Source: a bacterium (GTDB lineage: Bacteria > Patescibacteriota > Saccharimonadia > Saccharimonadales > HK-STAS-PATE-42). From it: a DNA stretch of 6,240 bases. Positions 1 to 5,879 of the stretch are shown piece by piece (within the stretch, counting starts at the first letter, position 1; each line of letters opens with the position of its first letter). The position numbers were made by a program, and so were the translations under genes. The notes under the pieces were generated by a model that saw only the letters and a list, made by a program, of their open reading frames with translations, did not search any database and was not told the origin of the DNA. Where the stretch lies: NCBI GenBank assembly GCA_029781075.1, contig JAKOXJ010000005.1, positions 1-6,240 of the forward strand, read 5' to 3'.

Positions 1-1
1 A

Positions 2-826
2 ATAGATCTAAACTCTAACCAATCTGTTAAACTAGTCCCAATACTACACGACATGTGCCCCATAGTAGTTCCTCAGTTCTGCTCAGCAGGTATAAGGAAG
101 GTTTTTAAAAGACATATGCTAAAGACTCTTCATGGCTCAAGCCTAGTAATGTGTGTATCAAATAATACAATCAAGGATGCTGCTGATTGGTTAGAGACGA
201 ACAACAAGCATATCCCTAAACTCAAAAACTTTAGACTGGGGGACAACATTGGCCACAAACGTAGTGTTGCGCCAAAGAAAAAACTCCCGAATAGTTTTAT
301 ACTCTGCGTTGGTACTATAGAAGCGAGAAAGAACCACGCCTCACTTTACTATGCATATAAGCTGGCTGCAGACAAAAAAATCAAAATGCCAACATTAGCT
401 ATTGCCGGCAAAAAGGGCTGGCTTGCGGAAGACATATATAAGCTCTTTAAATCAGACCCCGCGATTAAGGACCAGATTATTCTATTGGAGGACGCTAGTG
501 ACGAGAATTTAGCTTGGCTATACGAGAACAGTATATTAACAGTCTACCCATCTTTCTATGAAGGATGGGGCCTACCTGTGGCTGAAAGCCTCTTGCATGG
601 TACGCCAGTAATCGCCAGCTCAATGTCCTCAATCCCAGAGATAGGTGGTAACCTAGTAGATTACTTCTCTCCATATTCACCGGAAGAGATCATGCAGAAA
701 ATACATGAGTACTCCAGCAATAAGGCTCTGCTTAAATCAAAGCGTCAAAAAATCCTAAAAGAGTATAAGGCTACCACTTGGGACGATTCCTACAAGGAAG
801 TCGCTGAGGCTATTCTAGATATTTAG
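2..826 (+). CDS. GT4-family glycosyltransferase, 5' end missing
   Basis: This is a retaining GT-B fold glycosyltransferase that would move a sugar from a nucleotide-sugar donor to a growing glycan in the cytoplasm. The frame stays open to the left edge, so the ATG at 53 is an internal methionine: the 17 codons before it encode family-like sequence ending in VPILHD, matching the 'HD..P' segment of the N-terminal domain. 274 residues are visible, perhaps three quarters of a usual protein. The C-terminal donor-binding domain starts near residue 98. It shows CVGTIEARKN (residues 102-111), with the Arg-Lys pair that contacts donor phosphates, and FYEGWGLPVAESL (185-197), the family E-x7-E motif (E187, E195). 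The closest recognisable type is the MtfB/mannosyltransferase-like group, but sugar specificity cannot be read from sequence. It ends in TAG, 21 bases from the end of the convergent methyltransferase gene. Confidence 0.93.
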   Translation: MDLNSNQSVKLVPILHDMCPIVVPQFCSAGIRKVFKRHMLKTLHGSSLVMCVSNNTIKDAADWLETNNKHIPKLKNFRLGDNIGHKRSVAPKKKLPNSFILCVGTIEARKNHASLYYAYKLAADKKIKMPTLAIAGKKGWLAEDIYKLFKSDPAIKDQIILLEDASDENLAWLYENSILTVYPSFYEGWGLPVAESLLHGTPVIASSMSSIPEIGGNLVDYFSPYSPEEIMQKIHEYSSNKALLKSKRQKILKEYKATTWDDSYKEVAEAILDI

Positions 827-847
827 CCAGCATCAGTATAGACCCAG

Positions 848-2212
848 CTAGCAGACTGTTATGCTCAGGCAAATCTCGGTTTCTGGCATATGCCTAGATC
901 CTTCCTGAACTATTGCAAACTTTTCAGTATACCTGCCCTTTTTAATACCTTTAGGATTTAGAGTGACTTTAAAAGAAAAGTCCTCACCAGCGCCTACATA
1001 ATCAGCCTTAGTCCACTTACCTTTGGAGTCCTTCTTAAATAAACCCGAGGATGGCCTGTTCGGTTGACTATTGTACCAATTGTTATGCGCAAAAACGCTC
1101 TCTCTATCTGTAGAACTAGACGTTGATAAGTTAAGCGGCAAAAATGTATCAGACTTATGATGTACGGCTGAAAGCTCAATATCGCTATTATTAGTAAACT
1201 CAAGATATACATCTTTAGGCTTACCAGAGATAGTCACTTCGATATTGTTCTTAACCACACTTATATCACCATTTTTAAGCTGAGATCTTTTAATTTTCTC
1301 AAGATTCTTTAGATAGGGAGTTTTTGTCTTAAACTGCTTCTGAGACTTTAAGTTGTTTAGATATGCTAGAAGATGATCTTTCTTGGCAGGCGAGATCTTC
1401 TTGCTATTTTCAGGTCTATGGATTACTAACAAAACCTGAGTTATCAAGTTCTTCTTAAAGTTAATCTTTGAATAGTCATTACCGAACTCAGGATGCATAG
1501 TAACCCTTAGGTCATCCTTAGTAGTACCGAAGTTTAGAACAACTGGCTCCATCTTACAGCCAACCTCAGCAAGCATCTTAGAAAGTCTATAGAAGTCTTT
1601 CGGCCTAAATATAACAGTGTCACCAGAATCAACTGTTTTATTATTGCTCAAAACATTTACTTCAGTCGTGTGCACTGCATAACCGCCAGGCTTTAAGCAC
1701 TTTGTTGACTCCACTATAAATCTTAAGCCCTCAGGTATAGAACCTAGGTGGCCTAATGCACAATTGCTCCATAGAAAGTCATACTTACCGTAGAAACTCT
1801 TAGGTATGTCTGTCATATCAGCAGCCTGATATGAAACTCTCTCCTGAAAGTCTTTTGCGCTAGCTATAGAAAGCCGATTTAATGAGTTAGTATCTTCAGC
1901 AAGCTCATACTGAGACCAGTGCTTAGCCTTCTTTGTAGTAAAGTCCTGGTCAGTGGCCATGACATCGACTCCCATTGAGGCAAAGAGAGCAGGTAAACGC
2001 TCCCTACCAACACCAAAACCAAGGCCTGACTTACCGGCCTCTAACGCACCTCTCTCGTACAGAGCCTGAGCCATTATGGCATTCTGCCAGAACTTATTGG
2101 CCAATAAAGCATGACCCTCAAGATGCCTGGCATCCTGTTTAAGCAGTTTTGCCCACTTCTTGTACCAAGTTGTTCTGAAATCTGAGAATAATAAAGAGTG
2201 GCTGTTAATCAT
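848..2212 (-). CDS. SAM-dependent methyltransferase with C-terminal beta-sandwich-like domain
   Basis: The protein has 454 residues. Residues about 45-265 form a class I Rossmann methyltransferase: motif I is GLGFGVGRERLPALF (63-77), the acidic end of beta-2 is ATDQD (86-90), the motif before the active site is AADMTDIP (130-137), and motif IV/V is YDFLWSNCALGHLGS (144-158) followed by CLKPGGYAVHTTE (172-184). This matches a family often found in glycan and glycosyltransferase clusters, so the substrate is probably a sugar or glycan (inference). A lysine-rich linker (about 266-325) leads to a beta-rich domain (about 326-454) with DRESVF, NNWYNSQPNRPSS and GAGEDFSFKV...GRYTEKFAIVQEG. That pattern recalls NBR1/Ig-like domains of bacterial wall proteins. 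No signal peptide or membrane segment is visible. Position 154 is Gly where relatives, as I recall them, have Glu. The ATG lacks a clear Shine-Dalgarno. It is the last gene of the minus-strand block, 72 bases after the membrane protein, and may also have its own promoter. Confidence 0.9.
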   Translation of the reverse strand: MINSHSLLFSDFRTTWYKKWAKLLKQDARHLEGHALLANKFWQNAIMAQALYERGALEAGKSGLGFGVGRERLPALFASMGVDVMATDQDFTTKKAKHWSQYELAEDTNSLNRLSIASAKDFQERVSYQAADMTDIPKSFYGKYDFLWSNCALGHLGSIPEGLRFIVESTKCLKPGGYAVHTTEVNVLSNNKTVDSGDTVIFRPKDFYRLSKMLAEVGCKMEPVVLNFGTTKDDLRVTMHPEFGNDYSKINFKKNLITQVLLVIHRPENSKKISPAKKDHLLAYLNNLKSQKQFKTKTPYLKNLEKIKRSQLKNGDISVVKNNIEVTISGKPKDVYLEFTNNSDIELSAVHHKSDTFLPLNLSTSSSTDRESVFAHNNWYNSQPNRPSSGLFKKDSKGKWTKADYVGAGEDFSFKVTLNPKGIKKGRYTEKFAIVQEGSRHMPETEICLSITVC

Positions 2213-2246
2213 TTTATATCGTATTTAAAGTTAGCTTACAGACAAC

Positions 2247-2252
2247 ATTATA
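2247..2252 (-). promoter_or_regulatory. Possible promoter -10 box for the methyltransferase gene
   Basis: Read on the minus strand this is a perfect TATAAT, 34 bases upstream of the methyltransferase ATG, which would give a leader of roughly 28 bases. No good -35 hexamer lies 16-18 bases upstream; the best-spaced one is TAGTTC. A 10-bp perfect palindrome, ATTCATGAAT (2254-2263), sits directly upstream, where a regulator could bind. In A+T-rich DNA a lone TATAAT can be chance, so this is a candidate only. The gene could instead be expressed by read-through from the upstream genes. Confidence 0.35.
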
Positions 2253-2284
2253 CATTCATGAATATAGGCGAACTAGCCTTGTTA

Positions 2285-4093
2285 CTATATTCTAAAGAGG
2301 CTGTACCTCTGGTCCTCAAAAATAACCGCTTTAGATGACATTCGAACGTTACCTAGCAAAGAAGAACCTCCGGAAAGCTGCTTATCAACAAGAACATAAT
2401 TCAGACCAAGTTTCTGTAGTTTAACAACATCATCTTCGTGGAAGTCTACAAAGTCACCATATTGCTTACCATACTGAGGAGGCTCATAGCCACTATAACC
2501 ATTAAACAAATTCTTGTTGTGATACCCAGCCCATAGTACATCCTCAGCACGCGCAACTGGTATAGGAGCGCCCGGATAGTCATTATCCGACCTAAGAGTT
2601 ATGAATGAATCTATTTCTTTATTATCTTTTATATACTTATAGACCTCGGGGATACCATTATGATGTGCGTATGACGCTGGAATTATATTTGCTTGCCTAG
2701 TAGGCATTATTTCGAACACAAGTAAACCTATAAATAGTGCCGTGATTATATACTTAGACTTCTTGCTAAGTTGATCTAACAGAGGGCCGGCAAAAGCGAT
2801 CATACAGCAAAGAGAGAACAGAACCAATACGCTTGCACGACCTATAGCTCTTATAAAAGAAAGTTGGGGTAAGAATTTATCCACTAATAGATAGGGTAAA
2901 GCAATACCATAACTTATAGTATTGCCTGCCAAACTATAAACCGCCTTATCTGATATCTTCAATAAAGGGCCTAGCGAGACTATAAATCCAATGATACCTA
3001 TAAACAAAAAAGGTTGTATGAGCTTTGCATCGTCACCTTTAAAGAATTTCCGCCTTGTACCAGGGATTATAGTTAGAGCAAACATAACAAATGCAAGCAA
3101 ATACATAGATACTCCATGATAAGAGGAACTATCTGGGTTATAGCCATTAACCTTGGCATTAGGCCGTACCTTGTAGTAGAGATCACCGGCGAGTGTATCC
3201 TTATAGGGTATGAAGTAGTCTTTGAGGCTAGATGAGTAAATTATCTGATCATTTATTGCGAATGTGGCTTTATTACTTTTCGAAAATCTAACGTACTCTT
3301 TAGCTAATGGCAGTGTTGCAAAAGCAGCAATTATAGTAATAATGAAACACAGTGCTACTTTGCGCCAGTTATACCTATTAATTACTAGCATACCCGCTAA
3401 AAAGGGCACTATTGCCATTAGGGCAAATACCATTTGATACCATGACGCAAAGAAGAGCAGCAACAGAGCGATCAAAGAGCCCGCAACATAACGCTTCTTT
3501 ATTACTCCAGGCTCCAATATTCGCCTAAAGAATAGAATGATCAACGGAAGATAGAATATACTCTGGTTCTGTAAGTGACCCATTCCTGTCATTTTGAACG
3601 GAGCCAGAGAGAATGCCAATCCAGCCAGAACAGAGACTAGTTCTCTACCTCCACTCAGGTTTTTAGCAAGCAGATACATGAAGAAAGCAGAGAATACAAA
3701 ACTAAGTATAGTCCAGACATTATTGGCTAGAATAGGGTTGTCGTCCACCAAGTGCAATGGGAGAGTTAACAGTCCTGCTGAAAGCTGAGTTTCAGAGTAA
3801 AGCATAGTATCCTTGTTAGGATAATATATATTCCCATCAACGTAATTTGGGCAGTTCTCTCGTAGAATACAGTGATGATCCCTACTAAGAGTCCAAGCAT
3901 TAAACATAACATCTCCACCCTCGCTGTAAGAATCAACCTTCATGATAAGAGGGCCGAATAAAAGCACGGTAGCGCAAAGAGTCGCCACCATACCAATCCA
4001 ATTACTCTTCAAAAAACGTTTAACAGTTTTTACGGCATTCGCAAATAGTAGTCTAATACGCTTAATTACAGGATTGATCCTTAGAAAATCCAT
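2285..4093 (-). CDS. Multi-spanning membrane protein, GT-C-like putative glycosyltransferase
   Basis: This 602-residue integral membrane protein has a basic N-terminus and about 11-13 hydrophobic segments. The clear ones lie near residues 34-52, 120-142, 176-190, 203-238, 245-262, 327-344, 360-376, 419-437 and 446-463. Its plan fits the GT-C glycosyltransferases, which use polyprenyl-phosphate sugars on the outer face. A large first external loop carries an acidic GGD motif (59-61, GGDVMFNAW), then NIYYPNKDTMLYSE (88-101). GHLQNQ (172-177) follows the next helices. The C-terminal soluble part (about 465-602) has LFNGYSGYEPPQY (529-541) and LGLNYVLVDKQL (562-573), typical of large uncharacterised GT-C-like families in environmental bacteria. 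No substrate can be assigned. C75 and C81 in the external loop could pair. The start lies only 6 bases after the stop of the GT2 gene, so the two are almost certainly co-transcribed. The GT2 enzyme could supply its lipid-linked sugar donor. Confidence 0.85.
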   Translation of the reverse strand: MDFLRINPVIKRIRLLFANAVKTVKRFLKSNWIGMVATLCATVLLFGPLIMKVDSYSEGGDVMFNAWTLSRDHHCILRENCPNYVDGNIYYPNKDTMLYSETQLSAGLLTLPLHLVDDNPILANNVWTILSFVFSAFFMYLLAKNLSGGRELVSVLAGLAFSLAPFKMTGMGHLQNQSIFYLPLIILFFRRILEPGVIKKRYVAGSLIALLLLFFASWYQMVFALMAIVPFLAGMLVINRYNWRKVALCFIITIIAAFATLPLAKEYVRFSKSNKATFAINDQIIYSSSLKDYFIPYKDTLAGDLYYKVRPNAKVNGYNPDSSSYHGVSMYLLAFVMFALTIIPGTRRKFFKGDDAKLIQPFLFIGIIGFIVSLGPLLKISDKAVYSLAGNTISYGIALPYLLVDKFLPQLSFIRAIGRASVLVLFSLCCMIAFAGPLLDQLSKKSKYIITALFIGLLVFEIMPTRQANIIPASYAHHNGIPEVYKYIKDNKEIDSFITLRSDNDYPGAPIPVARAEDVLWAGYHNKNLFNGYSGYEPPQYGKQYGDFVDFHEDDVVKLQKLGLNYVLVDKQLSGGSSLLGNVRMSSKAVIFEDQRYSLFRI

Positions 4094-4099
4094 AATACA

Positions 4100-4819
4100 T
4101 TACCTACTAATAGTATTGAATCTGATTATCTCCCAGATAGCCTTTAGCCCATCTCTAAAACCAATTTTCTTTCCCTCTTCCTTGCTACGACCATAGTAAC
4201 TTATGCCGATCTCGTATACAGCAGCCTTACTTCTAGCAACTTTAGCAGTTATCTCTGGCTCAAAACCAAATCTGTTAGACTTGAGATCAACTGCTAACCT
4301 CCTGACCAGGTCACCCTTAAACATTTTATAGCAAGTCTCCATATCCGTGAGGTTTAGCCCTGTAAATAGGTTTGATAAAAATGTAAGGAATTTATTTGCT
4401 ACCTGGTTCCGGTAATATATAACTCTGTGCGGTTCTCCTCCTATAAATCGTGAACCATAAACGACATCTGCATGACCCCTCTCAATAGGATAGAGGAGTC
4501 TCTTATATTCCTCAGGATCATATTCCAAATCAGCATCCTGAATGACCACAACATCACCAGTTGACTCTAGTATTCCCCTTCTTAGTGCTGCACCCTTTCC
4601 CTGATTATGATCCTGAAAAAGCAGTGTAATAGACTTGTCTGACTTTGCCAGTTTAGTTAGTATGTCTCTGGTGCCATCCTTAGACCCATCGTCAACTATG
4701 ACAATCTCTTTCTTTGTACCACCCAAGTTAACTGCGCTTATCTCTTCTAGTATCTTCTTTATTGTGTCCTTCTCGTTATAACAAGGAATAACTACAGACA
4801 ACTTCTTAGTTTTTGGCAT
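4100..4819 (-). CDS. Family 2 glycosyltransferase, DPM1-like (polyprenyl-phosphate sugar synthase)
   Basis: This is a 239-residue GT-A fold enzyme of the dolichol/undecaprenyl-phosphate mannose or glucose synthase type, which transfers a sugar from a nucleotide donor to polyprenyl phosphate at the cytoplasmic face of the membrane. Motifs in order: SVVIPCYNEKDTI (8-20), IVDDGSKDGT (41-50) for the nucleotide, QGKGAALRRG (73-82), the metal-binding DAD in QDADLEYDP (94-102), YGSRF (121-125), DMETCYKMF (159-167), and RFGFEPEITAK (183-193). A conserved tail includes YYGR (208-211) and GKKIGFRDGLKAIWE (216-230). It has no C-terminal membrane helices, so it resembles the soluble, single-domain DPM1 forms and must act peripherally. 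It is full length. It is the first gene of the minus-strand block, and the GT-C-like gene starts 6 bases after its stop. The exact sugar (mannose, glucose or another) is undetermined. Confidence 0.95.
   Translation of the reverse strand: MPKTKKLSVVIPCYNEKDTIKKILEEISAVNLGGTKKEIVIVDDGSKDGTRDILTKLAKSDKSITLLFQDHNQGKGAALRRGILESTGDVVVIQDADLEYDPEEYKRLLYPIERGHADVVYGSRFIGGEPHRVIYYRNQVANKFLTFLSNLFTGLNLTDMETCYKMFKGDLVRRLAVDLKSNRFGFEPEITAKVARSKAAVYEIGISYYGRSKEEGKKIGFRDGLKAIWEIIRFNTISR
4103..4108 (-). promoter_or_regulatory. Ribosome binding site for the GT-C-like gene
   Basis: Read on the minus strand this is AGTAGG, one mismatch from AGGAGG, ending 9 bases before the ATG at 4093. It lies inside the last codons of the upstream GT2 gene, which suggests translational coupling. 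The match is imperfect and short. Confidence 0.4.
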
Positions 4820-4858
4820 ATCTATACACTCTAATTAACTTTCACTTTACTCATTTAT

Positions 4859-4887
4859 ACTATAATCTATACTCGTAAGTGATGCAA
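4859..4887 (-). promoter_or_regulatory. Likely promoter of the minus-strand glycosyltransferase block
   Basis: On the minus strand a -35-like TTGCAT (4882-4887) and a -10-like TATAGT (4859-4864) are separated by 17 bases, the ideal sigma-70 spacing. Transcription would start near 4852, giving a leader of about 32 bases before the GT2 ATG at 4819. Only a weak AGAG stands in for a Shine-Dalgarno there. The -10 box overlaps that of the divergent promoter. Confidence 0.5.
4861..4866 (+). promoter_or_regulatory. Likely promoter -10 box for the UDP-glucuronate decarboxylase gene
   Basis: This is a perfect TATAAT, 42 bases upstream of the decarboxylase ATG, giving a predicted leader of about 36 bases. 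The -35 region is poor: ACTTTC at 4838-4843 has 17-base spacing, and TTTCAC at 4840-4845 has 15. The box shares four bases with the divergent -10 box on the other strand. Confidence 0.45.
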
Positions 4888-4898
4888 AGTAGGTAAAT

Positions 4899-4905
4899 AA
4901 GAGGG
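4899..4905 (+). promoter_or_regulatory. Ribosome binding site for the UDP-glucuronate decarboxylase gene
   Basis: AAGAGGG is a purine-rich Shine-Dalgarno-like stretch ending 3 bases before the ATG at 4909; its GAGG core ends 4 bases before it. The spacing is short but usable. It supports this ATG, which also begins exactly at the start of the Rossmann domain. Confidence 0.6.
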
Positions 4906-4908
4906 CTC

Positions 4909-5847
4909 ATGAAAAAAAGGATATTAGTTACTGGTGGTGCAGGTTTTATTGGCTCGCACCTATGCAAGAGGTTACTTAATGAAGGAAACGAGGTTATTTG
5001 TCTAGACAACTTTTTCACTGGCAGTAGACAAAATATACACGACCTACTTGATAATAAAGATTTTGAAGTTATACGACATGATGTAACCATACCTATACAT
5101 CTAGAGGTCGACCAGATATACAACCTTGCTTGTCCAGCCTCACCAGTACACTACCAATTTGACCCTGTCCAGACCACAAAAACGAGTGTCTTAGGTGCAA
5201 TCAACATGCTTGGCCTAGCAAAACGCACTAAGGCAAGAATACTACAGGCTTCGACATCAGAAGTTTATGGTGACCCAGATGTCCATCCTCAACCAGAAAG
5301 CTACTGGGGTAAAGTAAACCCTATAGGCATAAGGTCATGCTACGACGAAGGTAAAAGATGTGCTGAGACTCTTTTTTTTGACTACCACAGAGAGCATGGA
5401 GTAGATATACGCGTTATAAGAATTTTTAATACATATGGCCCCAACATGAATCCTAATGACGGAAGAGTGGTATCTAACTTTATAGTGCAGGCCTTAAAGG
5501 GAGAGGACATTACTATCTATGGAGAAGGTTCCCAGACTAGAAGTTTTCAATATATTGATGACCTAGTAGAAGGTATGGTTCGCATGATGAACAACGAAAC
5601 TGGTTTTGTAGGCCCAGTTAATATAGGCAATCCTGATGAATTCACCATAAAGGAGCTGGCTGAGAAGGTTATAGAAGCTATACCAAACAGTAAGAGCAAA
5701 CTTGTTTATAAAGATCTGCCTCAAGACGATCCAAAACAACGTAAACCAGAAATATCCACTGCCAAGGAACAGCTTAAGTGGTCACCGAGTATAAAGCTTG
5801 ATGCAGGTCTTAAGGACACAATTAAATACTTCTCTAGTATTATATAG
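4909..5847 (+). CDS. uxs: UDP-glucuronate decarboxylase (UDP-xylose synthase)
   Basis: This 312-residue extended short-chain dehydrogenase converts UDP-glucuronic acid to UDP-xylose and CO2 in the cytoplasm, recycling bound NAD+. The NAD-binding GGAGFIG (9-15) follows the first beta strand and D33 ends the second. UXS signatures are strong: NLACPASPVHYQFDPV (72-87), TSEVYGDP (116-123), YWGKVNPIGIRSCYDEGKR (132-150) with the catalytic Y145-x3-K149, and RIFNTYGPNM (171-180). DGRVVSNFIVQAL (184-196) and GSQTRSFQYIDDL (207-219) complete the substrate site. These distinguish it from dTDP-glucose 4,6-dehydratase and UDP-galactose 4-epimerase, which share the fold. The length matches soluble bacterial UXS. 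No UDP-glucose dehydrogenase, needed to make the substrate, is in the window. A membrane protein gene follows 32 bases later on the same strand. It ends in TAG. Confidence 0.94.
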   Translation: MKKRILVTGGAGFIGSHLCKRLLNEGNEVICLDNFFTGSRQNIHDLLDNKDFEVIRHDVTIPIHLEVDQIYNLACPASPVHYQFDPVQTTKTSVLGAINMLGLAKRTKARILQASTSEVYGDPDVHPQPESYWGKVNPIGIRSCYDEGKRCAETLFFDYHREHGVDIRVIRIFNTYGPNMNPNDGRVVSNFIVQALKGEDITIYGEGSQTRSFQYIDDLVEGMVRMMNNETGFVGPVNIGNPDEFTIKELAEKVIEAIPNSKSKLVYKDLPQDDPKQRKPEISTAKEQLKWSPSIKLDAGLKDTIKYFSSII

Positions 5848-5879
5848 TTACATATAGCAAAGCTTCATAAATTATAGGA

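Noticed and set aside
53..55. ATG as the start of the GT4 gene
   Set aside because: The frame is open for 17 further codons to the left edge and those codons encode family-like sequence (VPILHD), so the true start lies outside the window.
829..865. Imperfect hairpin (AGCATCAGT paired with ACTGTTATGCT, 17-base loop) spanning the convergent gene ends, possible bidirectional terminator
   Set aside because: The stem has a two-base bulge, is AT-rich with a large loop, and has no T-tract on either side; part of it lies inside the methyltransferase coding sequence.
2266..2279. Small inverted repeat AGGC-6-GCCT between the GT-C-like and methyltransferase genes, possible terminator
   Set aside because: The stem is only 4 bp and no T-tract follows on the minus strand; it is expected by chance.
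4860..5123. Minus-strand open frame of 87 codons overlapping the decarboxylase gene
   Set aside because: It lies antisense over the well-conserved N-terminus of the decarboxylase and has no recognisable domain; it is a shadow frame. The same applies to the short frames opposite or inside the other genes (495-680, 994-1212, 3594-3788, 3942-4196).
5848..5879. Possible separate promoter for the last membrane protein gene
   Set aside because: TTACAT at 5848 with ATTATA at 5871 has acceptable spacing but would place the start of transcription inside the gene; the 32-base gap fits simple co-transcription with the decarboxylase gene.
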